A stretch of 53,161 bases of DNA from Desulfobulbaceae bacterium (GTDB lineage Bacteria; Desulfobacterota; Desulfobulbia; Desulfobulbales; Desulfobulbaceae). Positions 16,914-24,771 of this stretch are shown piece by piece. The stretch covers positions 1-53,161 of the forward strand of contig JAAYIE010000078.1 in NCBI GenBank assembly GCA_012744275.1. Reading direction: 5' to 3'. Below the pieces are notes generated by a model, which saw nothing but the letters and a program-made list of their open reading frames with translations, searched no databases and had not been told where the DNA came from. Position 1 is the first letter of the stretch. Each line of letters starts with the position of its first letter. A program made the translations under genes and the position numbers.

Positions 16914-17109
16914 GCTCTTTCCTCAGTCGGCCAGGCGTATTGCCCGGAAATTGCTGTTTCAGCCGTAGCCGGCCATATAATATCGCGATGGAAATACACC
17001 CTATGCGCTCTGTCAATAAAAAAGTCAAAAAAATTAAAAACCAGGGAAAATAGCTCTAGGAAAATGAAATAAGCAGATCGATGGCCGTTATGGAAAAGCC
17101 ATGCCTGCC

Positions 17110-17208
17110 TTAGCCGCAGGATGACACGGAATACTCTCCCTGCTGCTCCAGAACTAACCGAACGGCCCGCTCCCGGATCTCTGCATTGTATCTCTTGTTG
17201 GTATTCAC
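17110..17208 (-). pseudogene. IS3-family transposase OrfA, N-terminal scrap
   Basis: Reading on the minus strand from GTG 17208, 32 codons to a stop give NTNKRYNAEIRERAVRLVL then EQQGEYSVSS. The pattern KRYxxEIRERAVRLVLE-QGEY is the start of IS3-family (IS407-like) OrfA transposases, which continue for another 55-70 residues. Here the match ends after GEY and a stop follows, so the gene is truncated. A GGAG site lies just before the GTG. No OrfB follows on this strand. Confidence 0.75.
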
Positions 17209-17243
17209 GACTCCATTCTCTCAAACTGTGGAGTACCCGTGGT

Positions 17244-17291
17244 CCACACCCTTCCTGTGTGCTGTTTTGGCCTGAATATGGAAGGGTGTGG
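17244..17291. repeat. 12-bp perfect inverted repeat beside the IS scrap
   Basis: CCACACCCTTCC (17244-17255) and GGAAGGGTGTGG (17280-17291) are exact reverse complements with a 24-base loop. It lies just upstream of the orfA scrap start (minus strand), so it may be part of the element's end or leader. Confidence 0.7.
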
Positions 17292-17391
17292 TTTGGGTGC
17301 AATGCTTAAGAAAATAGAGAATGCATCTTGGCGACAGGATCCATATACAATGCTTTTTTGTTGGGATGAAGCTTAGTTCCGTTGATGCCAT

Positions 17392-17420
17392 AAAAAATGC
17401 CCGGCCTTAACAGGCCGGGC
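17392..17420 (-). terminator. Terminator of the arylsulfate sulfotransferase gene
   Basis: GCCCGGCC (17399-17406) and GGCCGGGC (17413-17420) pair perfectly; on the minus strand the stem is followed by ATTTTTT. It lies about 90 bases after the stop of the minus-strand sulfotransferase gene. Confidence 0.88.
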
Positions 17421-17507
17421 AGTGAGCAAGTTCATACTGCTCATCCCCCAAGGGCGACTTTTACAGTCTGGCCCCTGGGATTATGGTGCAGCTACTTTGA
17501 CATCTGC

Positions 17508-19391
17508 CTAGCGGCAGCAGATAGTAACGCCTGTTTGGTATTTCTTGTCGTTAATGATCAGCTTGATTTTGAAGATGCCCTTAAGACCCTTCTTGCTGAT
17601 GTGCATCTTCACATCGCGGTCGTCCTCTTCCAGGAATGCGCCGGAGCACATGGCCAGGAAGTTGGACTTGGAGGTATTGACATAGTAGTCATGGCATTCC
17701 TTTTCATTTTCCAGAAGGAGCATAACCAGGGTGCCTTTCTCGAAGCGGCCATAGAAAACAAAACGGTCCTCATCTTCCTCAATCCGGATCTGGTGGAAGC
17801 TGCTCGGCAGTTCCAATACTTCCTCCACCTCGGGCACGGTGCCAAACTCTGCGGTTACTTCCAGTTCGCCCAGGAGCTTGCCAGCTCCAAGCTCGATGTT
17901 GGCTCCTTCATGGTAGAGCGGTAGTTTCTCTGCGCGGTAGAAGTTGCCTTCGGTCTCCAGTTCGTACAGCACTACACCGTCTTTCTCTTCAACGGTGATG
18001 GAGCGCAGCTCGTGGTTGGGGTTGTTCATGTCCAGAAACGCGCCGAGCTGATCAGAAGCCTGGCCATTCTCGCGGCCAATACCGCCGGAGTGGATCATGT
18101 AGTGACCTTCGCCGTAGTATTCCACGTTGCAGATATAGGCGGAGAAGAATTCCTGGCCGCGCTCCTTGCCGTACTGCCACACCTGCTCGATCTCCATCTT
18201 GTCGGTGTCGATGCGGTAACGTACGCCACGGGAGAAGTTTTTCTGATTCTTGATGTAGTTCTCTTTCTTCTTGGCGCGGTATTGGCCGTTATCAAAGCAC
18301 ATGACATCGCCGCTTGGGGTAATCAGGCAGGCATGCTGCTCATACTGCCAGTCGAACTTGGAAAGATCGCCCACCGGCTTGAAGAAATACTTCTTCTGCA
18401 TATCTTCTGGCCAGCCTTCCGGGTCGCCAACAATCCAGTTCAGTTTGCCGGTGTCATAGTCGATGTTGATCACTGCATCCTGGTGACGACCAGACAGGGA
18501 GATGCTGTTGGTTTTCTTGTCATACCAGACGGCGTTATTGTGGAACCAGTCATGGGCATCCTGCGAGCCCGAACCAGCCACATCCATGGGCAATATTTCG
18601 CGGTAATCCCAGGTCTTGAGGATGTTACCGGTGCTACGGTCGATCAGCACCAGCATGTCTTCCACGGTGTCGCGGCCGAAATCCTGGGTGCAGGCAAGGA
18701 TATTGCCATCTTCCATCTCAAAGTGATCGTGATGGTAGTTACCAGGCATACGGAACTCTTTGTAGATCTTGCCAAGCAGGTTGATCTCGACCATGCCGGT
18801 GGCGTTGTAGGGCATGTGGCAGAAACGGCTGGAACCGGTAACGATGTTGCCGTTCTTCATCCGCTTGATGTCGAACATGGTGTTCTCGGTGAGGATCCAG
18901 CGAATATCGCCCTTGTAGTCATAGGCAGTGGGCAGGTTCTTGCCAGCCGGGGTCAGGAACATGATGTTGTCGCCCAGGTAATCCATGGAGGCCTGGATGT
19001 TGATGCAGCGACATACATCCTCGGGCAGTTTGCCGGTGGTGATGGTCAGAATCTTGCTTTTGCCATCGGGCAGGCTGATGGTCACCTTGTTGTTGAAATC
19101 CTCATACAGACCAAGCACCGGCAGGTAGTGCTCGGTGGCAGCCGGGAAGGTATGGGTGGTGTTCTCACGTTCGTAGCGTTTGCCATGCACAGTCAGGGTC
19201 GGGGCAACCTTGTCCTTGGTCTTGAACAGCACCAGGGCGCAGAGCGGGTTGATCAGGTACGGGTTGATGACAACCTGCGGCTCGTCAAAGGTCGGCTGCT
19301 GTTTTTCAAAGGCGGCTAGAAATTGTTTTTCAGCAGCGGCCTGCTGGGTGATGAGGTGATCCTGGCTGGTAAAAGTAATTTTGTTACCCAT
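17508..19391 (-). CDS. Arylsulfate sulfotransferase (ASST), no signal peptide
   Basis: ASST moves sulfate from one phenolic sulfate ester to another phenol without PAPS. The 627-residue protein matches the family along a six-bladed propeller. The residues known from E. coli AssT are present: NYHHDHF (His220/221/223), DWFHNN (His284), SGRHQ (Arg302) and the catalytic-His region YEQHAC (His353). E. coli-type enzymes are exported; this one begins MGNKITFTSQ with no hydrophobic segment, so it looks cytosolic unless carried otherwise. AGGAGG lies 8 bases before the ATG and codon choice is strongly biased, suggesting high expression. No dsbL/dsbI pair is near. The closest neighbour genes upstream are an esterase and an aldo/keto reductase. 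Confidence 0.9.
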   Translation of the reverse strand: MGNKITFTSQDHLITQQAAAEKQFLAAFEKQQPTFDEPQVVINPYLINPLCALVLFKTKDKVAPTLTVHGKRYERENTTHTFPAATEHYLPVLGLYEDFNNKVTISLPDGKSKILTITTGKLPEDVCRCINIQASMDYLGDNIMFLTPAGKNLPTAYDYKGDIRWILTENTMFDIKRMKNGNIVTGSSRFCHMPYNATGMVEINLLGKIYKEFRMPGNYHHDHFEMEDGNILACTQDFGRDTVEDMLVLIDRSTGNILKTWDYREILPMDVAGSGSQDAHDWFHNNAVWYDKKTNSISLSGRHQDAVINIDYDTGKLNWIVGDPEGWPEDMQKKYFFKPVGDLSKFDWQYEQHACLITPSGDVMCFDNGQYRAKKKENYIKNQKNFSRGVRYRIDTDKMEIEQVWQYGKERGQEFFSAYICNVEYYGEGHYMIHSGGIGRENGQASDQLGAFLDMNNPNHELRSITVEEKDGVVLYELETEGNFYRAEKLPLYHEGANIELGAGKLLGELEVTAEFGTVPEVEEVLELPSSFHQIRIEEDEDRFVFYGRFEKGTLVMLLLENEKECHDYYVNTSKSNFLAMCSGAFLEEDDRDVKMHISKKGLKGIFKIKLIINDKKYQTGVTICCR

Positions 19392-19491
19392 GACGCTATC
19401 CTCCTAATGATGAATATGAGGGGAAATTTTCCCTTTTATGTTTCCTTCGCGGTTGGATGTAGGCTGTACCTGAAAAGCATTGTTGCTGCGC

Positions 19492-19520
19492 ACTATAGAG
19501 TAAGCGACGAGGAAGGTGAA
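19492..19520 (-). promoter_or_regulatory. Candidate sigma70 promoter of the sulfotransferase gene
   Basis: On the minus strand TTCACC (19520-19515) and TATAGT (19497-19492) are separated by exactly 17 bases, giving a leader of about 95 bases before the ATG at 19391. The -10 is good, the -35 is only four of six. Confidence 0.5.
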
Positions 19521-19659
19521 CTCGTAAAATTACGGGTTTTTTGATTATTAATAGCAGTAAAAAGGATGACGAAATAGAGTGGCGACAAAAGCGGTCAGGA
19601 AAATAACAGGGAAGGAGTAATTGCCCCGGCAAGCATGCTGGGAAAGGCAGTATCCCTGT

Positions 19660-20157
19660 TCAGATGTGCAACTGCAGCAGCCGGGGCCAGTCAAGCTCCT
19701 GAAAACTGTGGTGGAGCAGATGATCGTCGTGGACGAGTTTGATATCAAGCTGCGAAAAGCTCTGGTAGGCCAGTGGCAGCACCAGGTCCGGAGGACAGAC
19801 TGTATCCCCTTCACCTGCCAACAGGGTAACCGGCAAGTCCAGCTTTTCTGGCGGCGGCTGATAGGCTTCGAAATTTAAAGCGGGGGCCAGCAGAATAAGG
19901 GCGGCGCACTGCTGTGGATACAGCCTGGCATGGCAGGCAGCCATAAGGCCGCCATAACTGGAACCAACCAAAATGTACCGGCCAATACCCTGGGTATGAT
20001 GCGCCAATTGCGACAAACGGCTGGCAAGGGAGCCGGTGTAATCGTGGATGCACATCTGGGGAAAATGCTCTCGAAACCAGCGTGCCTTGAAACCCTGGCT
20101 GGAGGAATCGAGGCCGTGGAGAAAGAAGAGGGTAGGGGTATTCTGGGGCGTATCCAT
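19660..20157 (-). CDS. YqiA-like alpha/beta-hydrolase (esterase)
   Basis: The 165-residue protein is a small alpha/beta-hydrolase like E. coli YqiA: FFLHGLDSSSQGFKA at the oxyanion strand (about 11-25), nucleophile elbow GSSYGG (about 65-70, Ser in the middle), acid region GEGDTVCPP, and a closing HDDHLLHH for the catalytic His. It should be a cytosolic esterase of unknown substrate. Its start is 2 bases after the stop of the aldo/keto reductase gene, so they form an operon. Confidence 0.83.
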   Translation of the reverse strand: MDTPQNTPTLFFLHGLDSSSQGFKARWFREHFPQMCIHDYTGSLASRLSQLAHHTQGIGRYILVGSSYGGLMAACHARLYPQQCAALILLAPALNFEAYQPPPEKLDLPVTLLAGEGDTVCPPDLVLPLAYQSFSQLDIKLVHDDHLLHHSFQELDWPRLLQLHI

Positions 20158-20159
20158 AC

Positions 20160-21338
20160 TTATCCGTCAGCTTTGGGTTGCGACAGCAGCGCATGCGCTT
20201 GCTGCAATTGCGAGCACAGTTGTTCCTGGTTAAAGCCGTGTTTGTGGGTAAAATTTGTCCAGTCCAGTTCCAGTGCATGGGCGGCGCTGTTACCCTGCAC
20301 CCAGTGAATGTCCTGGCCAAGCCTGGCGTAGCGGCTGCGGGCATAGGTGCGCATATCCCAGCCAACAGCCAGATGATAGAGCCAGAAAATATAGGGAAGA
20401 TTAATGTAGCCGGGTGTCTCAGTGTAGGCTGGGTATGTATGCCAATGCGTGTCCGGTGTTTGCCAGCCAGTGGCATTGAGCATCATTTCCTGCCAGCGTT
20501 CGTAGATGTTCTGCACCAATTCTGGCTGGTCAATACAGCTGAGTGCCTTCACATGGGCCAGGAAGTCCTCCGGCCTGGCTGCACCTACGCTGATGGTGTG
20601 GACTTCAGGTCGCAGCAGACAGAAGAGATCGTTAAACTGCATGGGAGCTAGCGGCTGGGATAGATTCCTGAGCAGTTTAGGCGGCTCGTAGAGCATGCCA
20701 CCCTTGTCACTGGGGCTGATGATAAAAACTCCCATATCCCGTTGCCGCGCTGCCGCGAACACCGGTGTGTTCACCTGAAAGATAGCATACCAGTGCAGGT
20801 TAATATAATCAAAACCCCCATCCCCTTCATGCCGCACCGCAGCCAGCAGAATATCAGCGCTGGCATGGCCGGACAGGCCGATCCATCTGACCTTACCCTG
20901 CTGCTGCAATTCCCGGGCTGCGGCCAGGCAGCCACCTGGGCGACAGCACTGCCACAGTTCGTGGTAGGTATTGATACCGTGGCAGGCAAGCAGATCCACA
21001 TAATCAACCCCCATCCGGTTAAGGGAGTCAAGCACGTTGACCGTAAAAAGCGCAGGATCATCCTCCGGAGCCACCTTGGTTTGCAGATAGAAACTGTTGC
21101 GGTCAAGTTGTGGCAGAATTGCACCAAGCTGCCGCTCCGAGGAACCGTAGCCGCGCGCCGTTTCAATATGATTGATACCTAGACGCAAGGCTTCCTGTAC
21201 AATGGCCTGCAGCTTGTTCTGCTCAGCAGCGATAAAGTTGTGCGCCGGTGCGTCTTGCCAAGATTGCATAGAGCGCATACAGCCTGCGGAGAGGACAGAG
21301 AGCGACAGGCCGGTTTTACCAAATTTGCGGTAGAGCAT
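20160..21338 (-). CDS. Aldo/keto reductase
   Basis: The 392-residue protein is an NAD(P)H-dependent aldo/keto reductase barrel (about 1-270): YRKFGKTGLSLSVLSAG at the start, NHIETARGYGSSER carrying Tyr of the catalytic site, LQTKVAPEDDP with Lys, and the LLACHGIN strand with His. The C-terminal 110 residues form a helical extension seen in the Fe-S type family, but the ferredoxin-like Cys cluster is missing. It leads a two-gene operon with the esterase. Substrate is unknown. Confidence 0.85.
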   Translation of the reverse strand: MLYRKFGKTGLSLSVLSAGCMRSMQSWQDAPAHNFIAAEQNKLQAIVQEALRLGINHIETARGYGSSERQLGAILPQLDRNSFYLQTKVAPEDDPALFTVNVLDSLNRMGVDYVDLLACHGINTYHELWQCCRPGGCLAAARELQQQGKVRWIGLSGHASADILLAAVRHEGDGGFDYINLHWYAIFQVNTPVFAAARQRDMGVFIISPSDKGGMLYEPPKLLRNLSQPLAPMQFNDLFCLLRPEVHTISVGAARPEDFLAHVKALSCIDQPELVQNIYERWQEMMLNATGWQTPDTHWHTYPAYTETPGYINLPYIFWLYHLAVGWDMRTYARSRYARLGQDIHWVQGNSAAHALELDWTNFTHKHGFNQEQLCSQLQQAHALLSQPKADG

Positions 21339-21488
21339 GGGAGAGCTGTTTTTCGCCTACGAATGGGATGGCGATAGAGGCTGAGTTGATTGACGAAACA
21401 CTTATTTTCTTTTAATGCAGACTGACGCGGGCCGCAAGCGCAAGTCATGATTGGGTAATCTGCGGTGATATCAGCTTAAAGAAAAAAC

Positions 21489-21752
21489 ATGAATGAAGAA
21501 AACAGTTGCCGTCCGGATATAGTATACCCTTGCCCCTGGCAGTATCGGCTGATTGGCGAGGATGAGGCAGCCATGCAGGCGGCCCTGGCAGAAAGCATTG
21601 ACTTGGGACGTTGCGTGCTCAGCACAGGCAATCGCAGCAGCGGCGGTCGTTACCTGAGCCTGCAGGTGGAGCTTATCGTAATGAGCGAAGAGGAACGGCT
21701 TGATTTGTACCGCCAGTTAGCGGCACATCCGGCCATCAAAATGGTACTGTAA
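21489..21752 (+). CDS. DUF493 (YbeD) family protein
   Basis: The 87-residue protein has the DUF493/YbeD pattern: YPCPWQYRLIGEDEAAM at the start of an alpha/beta sandwich, SSGGRYLSLQVELIV in the middle strands and a closing helix RLDLYRQLAAHPAIKMVL. E. coli YbeD has been linked to lipoate regulation but the role is open. Its stop overlaps the next start by one base (TAATG), a coupled pair. The ribosome site is weak. Confidence 0.82.
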   Translation: MNEENSCRPDIVYPCPWQYRLIGEDEAAMQAALAESIDLGRCVLSTGNRSSGGRYLSLQVELIVMSEEERLDLYRQLAAHPAIKMVL

Positions 21753-22273
21753 TGGAATCGACCGACGAATTAGCAAGGGGTGTACAGGCGCGGGACAACC
21801 GAGTGCTGCCTCTGATGCGTGAGGCGGTGTTGATTGTGCGCATGGTGCTGCACCGGCAACTTCTGCACAGTCTGGAAGCCCGGCGGCCGGAATTATCCGC
21901 TGCAGCCAGGGTACAGCTCTGTGGTGCGCTGATCAACAATCTCTTTGGCACTCGACCTGAAGATGCCGGCATCGTCCAGTTCGCCCGTGAAGAGCGGCAA
22001 CTTGTGGAAGAAGAGTTGCGTGCTTTGAGTGTTCACGCTGGCCAACTCCGGCCCATACTTACCGATGCCCTGCGTATGCACACTATCTGCGATGAACAGG
22101 AGGGCATCAATTCCACGGCCTCTCTCCTCATGGCCAAGGCGCTTGGGTTGCTGGAGGAAGATCGCCCCTTGCCGCTGCCTTCCACCTTTATGCTCGCGGT
22201 ACGCAGTTTGGCCGTGGCCGAGGGTCTGGTACATCCCATTATTCAACAGGAGGACGCAGGTCAACCAGGGTAG
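21752..22273 (+). CDS. Helical protein of unknown function
   Basis: I do not recognise this 173-residue protein. It is predicted to be all helical, with no signal peptide, membrane segment or metal motif; it has a long charged stretch ARRPELSAAARVQL and a conserved-looking FGTRPEDAGIVQFA. It is coupled to the DUF493 gene by a TAATG overlap. Its last 35 bases overlap the 3' end of the lpxB-smr gene on the other strand. Good length and coupling support it as real. Confidence 0.6.
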   Translation: MESTDELARGVQARDNRVLPLMREAVLIVRMVLHRQLLHSLEARRPELSAAARVQLCGALINNLFGTRPEDAGIVQFAREERQLVEEELRALSVHAGQLRPILTDALRMHTICDEQEGINSTASLLMAKALGLLEEDRPLPLPSTFMLAVRSLAVAEGLVHPIIQQEDAGQPG

Positions 22274-23726
22274 CGCCCCATTCGCCGCCATCCGGCCCAG
22301 CCAGGCGGAATCCGGCCACTATATCCATGCGTTCGAGTTGGGCATGCACAGTGCGTCGTAACACACCCTTGCCTTTACCGTGGATGATGCGTACTTGGAG
22401 AATACCGCGCTCCTGGCAGAGCGGCAGGTAATCATTCAGCAGATTCTTCACTTCACCCGGCCGGAACTGGTGCAGATCCAAGGAGCCGTCAATGGGTAGG
22501 TCGACCTTTTCTGGGAAGAAATCATCGTCAGTTTTGTTCGTTCTGTTATGCCCATCAAGGACCTGCAGCGCCAAGTGAGCAGTGCGAACCGCGGCGCCGG
22601 ACTCGCCCAGCAGCAGGCGCAGCGCAGTAAAGCCTTCTTGCATGGTTGTGCGCTCCACCCCTTCCTCAAGCAGCGGTTTGAGTTTGGCCAACAGGTGCTG
22701 TGCTGTCACTTCATTTTGCAAAAGTTCCGGCACCAGCTCCTGCCCGGCAATAAGATTGGGCAGAGAGAAAAAGGGCAGACTGCGGATAATCAGTTTGCCC
22801 AACCAGTAGGTATGACTGGCTACCCGGTAGGCCACCACCGTGGGTATGCGTAGCAGCGCCAGTTCCAGGGTCACTGTGCCCGAGGCCGCCAGACAGGCAT
22901 CGCAGGCAGCCATCATGCTGTAGCGATCTTCCGTAATGATGCGGTAGTCAAGGTGGTTTTGATAGGCAGTTAGTCCGCTTTCTTCCAGGAGTGCCCGACT
23001 GACGGTCGATGCCTGGGGAATGAGGAAGGTGAAGCGGCGCTGCGGTTCTTCTTGACAGAGCAGGGCCGCGGTTTCCAGAAAAACTGGTAACAGGGTCGCC
23101 ACCTCTTTTTTTCTGCTGCCAGGTAGCAGGCCGATGAGCTGGCTGCCTTCCTGCAGTTGGTACTGCTGCATGAACTGGCTGCGAGCCAGGCTGGGCCGCA
23201 CACTGTCCAAAAGGGGATGGCCGACAAAAGCTGCGCGATAGCCGTGTTGTGTATAAATTGCTTCTTCAAAGGGCAGAATGACGGCTACGCAGTCTGCCAG
23301 GCGGCCAATAGTATGCACCCGTTTTTTGCGCCAGGCCCAAATTTGCGGGCTGATATAGTAGAAGATGGGGATACCGAGTTTTTTGGCCTGGCTTGCCAGA
23401 AGCAGATTAAAATCTGGATAATCAATCAGAATCAGGAGCGCTGGCCGCCTTGTGCGCATGCGATTGAGCAGTTGCCGCCGCGCCCTCAGGATATCACCCA
23501 AATGGCTGAGCACTTCCACTGCACCCACCACCGCAAGCTTAGCTGCATCATAGAGCAATTCCACCCCGGCCGCCTGGAGTTCAGGGCCACCCATGCCGCA
23601 GAAATGCAGGTCTGGCCGTATCTCGCCCATGGCCTTGACCAGTGCTGCTCCGTGCATATCCCCCGAGGCCTCACCGGCCACGATCATGATATTGTGAACT
23701 TGTTCTTGATGAGTTTCTAGCGGCAT
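22239..23726 (-). CDS. lpxB: LpxB (lipid A disaccharide synthase) fused to an Smr domain
   Basis: Residues 1-392 are LpxB, which joins UDP-diacylglucosamine and lipid X to make the lipid A disaccharide: IMIVAGEASGDMHG (13-26), YISPQIWAWRKKR (124-136), LPGSRKKEV (201-209), ASGTVTLE (281-288) and PNLIAGQELVPE (323-334). Residues about 411-490 are a full Smr domain: LDLH (416-419), IIHGKGKG (447-454), VAGFRLA and GATLVDL. A short linker joins them (393-410). Normal LpxB is about 380 residues and Smr proteins are separate, so the fusion is odd. It is in frame with no stop. The gene is 22 bases after the oxidoreductase gene in the liv operon. Confidence 0.93.
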   Translation of the reverse strand: MPLETHQEQVHNIMIVAGEASGDMHGAALVKAMGEIRPDLHFCGMGGPELQAAGVELLYDAAKLAVVGAVEVLSHLGDILRARRQLLNRMRTRRPALLILIDYPDFNLLLASQAKKLGIPIFYYISPQIWAWRKKRVHTIGRLADCVAVILPFEEAIYTQHGYRAAFVGHPLLDSVRPSLARSQFMQQYQLQEGSQLIGLLPGSRKKEVATLLPVFLETAALLCQEEPQRRFTFLIPQASTVSRALLEESGLTAYQNHLDYRIITEDRYSMMAACDACLAASGTVTLELALLRIPTVVAYRVASHTYWLGKLIIRSLPFFSLPNLIAGQELVPELLQNEVTAQHLLAKLKPLLEEGVERTTMQEGFTALRLLLGESGAAVRTAHLALQVLDGHNRTNKTDDDFFPEKVDLPIDGSLDLHQFRPGEVKNLLNDYLPLCQERGILQVRIIHGKGKGVLRRTVHAQLERMDIVAGFRLAGPDGGEWGATLVDLRPPVE

Positions 23727-23748
23727 CTATTGACGGTCGGACAATTTC

Positions 23749-24768
23749 TTACTTTGGGCAGAGCAGCTCCGACTGCCTGAGCAGGGGACTGTCCGCGCCA
23801 GATGCGCACAGGGTTTGCAGGAGCTGCCTGGTGTTTTTTTGCACTGCCGCAATAACAGCCAGGGCCATGGCCAGGGAATCCCGTCCCTGCGCACCGGTAA
23901 CCGCAGGGTTGCTGCGGCTGCGCACGCAATGCGTGAATTCCAGCAGTTCCTGTTCCAAGGCATCGGTGAGCACAACTTCCAGTTCCGTGATGATGGGCGA
24001 TTGGGTGTCTTCGTCACCGTTGGCAGGCAGTTGCATGGTGCTGCATTTTTTGCCGTGGAAATCAATGGTCAGGCATTCGCCGGGCTGGAAAAGACGCATG
24101 CGTCGCTCCACTGTTGGCGAAACGCGGCTGGCTGTAACGTTGGCGGTGCAGCCGCTCTGGAAGACAATGTGGGCGTTGGCAATATCGGTGTGGGGGGTGA
24201 GGACCGGTGCTCCGGCGGCGCTGATACTGCTGATGGGCGACTTGACGAGCGACAGGATGATATCCAGATCGTGGATCATTAGATCGATGATAACATCTAC
24301 ATCCGTTGCCCGCCTGGTAAAGACCCCAACCCGTTTAGCCTCAATGAACAGGGGCAGGGTCAGGCGTTCTTGGGCAGCGCGCATGGCTGGGTTGAAACGT
24401 TCCACCAATCCAACCTGGAGGATGCACTCTTTCTTGGCCGCCAGATTAACCAGAGCATTTGCTTCATCCAGAGTGGAGGTAATAGGTTTTTCCATCATTA
24501 CATCTACGCCGTGCTCAAGGCAGTAGCTGCCTACTTCAAAATGCGCAGTAGTAGGCGTGACAATGGATACCGCGTCCACCTGATCAACCAGTTGGCGATA
24601 ATCGGAATAGGGTGTGGTGTTGCTTTCTTTGGCCACCATTGCCGCACGTTTATTGTTGATATCGGCAACCCCGATCAGGGTAACATGGTCCATGGCCGCA
24701 TATTTCTGGGCATGAAAACGGCCCAGATGGCCCACTCCAATAACACCGACACGAATATTCTTTGTCAT
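23749..24768 (-). CDS. Gfo/Idh/MocA oxidoreductase, GnnA candidate
   Basis: The 339-residue protein has the NAD-binding Rossmann GVIGVGHLGRFH (8-19), the catalytic-lysine motif MMEKPIT (about 91-97) and the usual C-terminal alpha/beta domain. In many desulfobacterota a member of this family lies beside lpxB; GnnA of Acidithiobacillus oxidises the 3-OH of UDP-GlcNAc so that a 3-amino lipid A can be made. That role is an inference from the lpxB neighbour only. No gnnB-type transaminase adjoins, though a DegT-family gene is 18 kb away. The start is 3 bases after livF. Confidence 0.8.
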   Translation of the reverse strand: MTKNIRVGVIGVGHLGRFHAQKYAAMDHVTLIGVADINNKRAAMVAKESNTTPYSDYRQLVDQVDAVSIVTPTTAHFEVGSYCLEHGVDVMMEKPITSTLDEANALVNLAAKKECILQVGLVERFNPAMRAAQERLTLPLFIEAKRVGVFTRRATDVDVIIDLMIHDLDIILSLVKSPISSISAAGAPVLTPHTDIANAHIVFQSGCTANVTASRVSPTVERRMRLFQPGECLTIDFHGKKCSTMQLPANGDEDTQSPIITELEVVLTDALEQELLEFTHCVRSRSNPAVTGAQGRDSLAMALAVIAAVQKNTRQLLQTLCASGADSPLLRQSELLCPK

Positions 24769-24771
24769 AAT

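Larger units (their letters stand above)
16914..17507. other. Intergenic stretch holding an IS remnant, hairpin and terminator
   Basis: Nearly 600 bases without an intact gene, bounded by the acidic zinc-ribbon gene and the end of the sulfotransferase gene. Within it I can support an IS3-family orfA scrap (17110-17208), a 12-bp inverted repeat (17244-17291) and a terminator for the sulfotransferase (17392-17420). The part 16914-17100 shows nothing recognisable. Confidence 0.6.

Noticed and set aside
16907-17302. 131-codon minus-strand frame
   Set aside because: It overlaps the IS3 orfA scrap in another frame; the real coding signal is in the shorter frame from 17208.
18012-19319. 435-codon open frame on the plus strand
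   Set aside because: It is the exact antisense of the arylsulfate sulfotransferase gene, whose strong codon bias leaves the opposite strand open. It has no ribosome site and no family.
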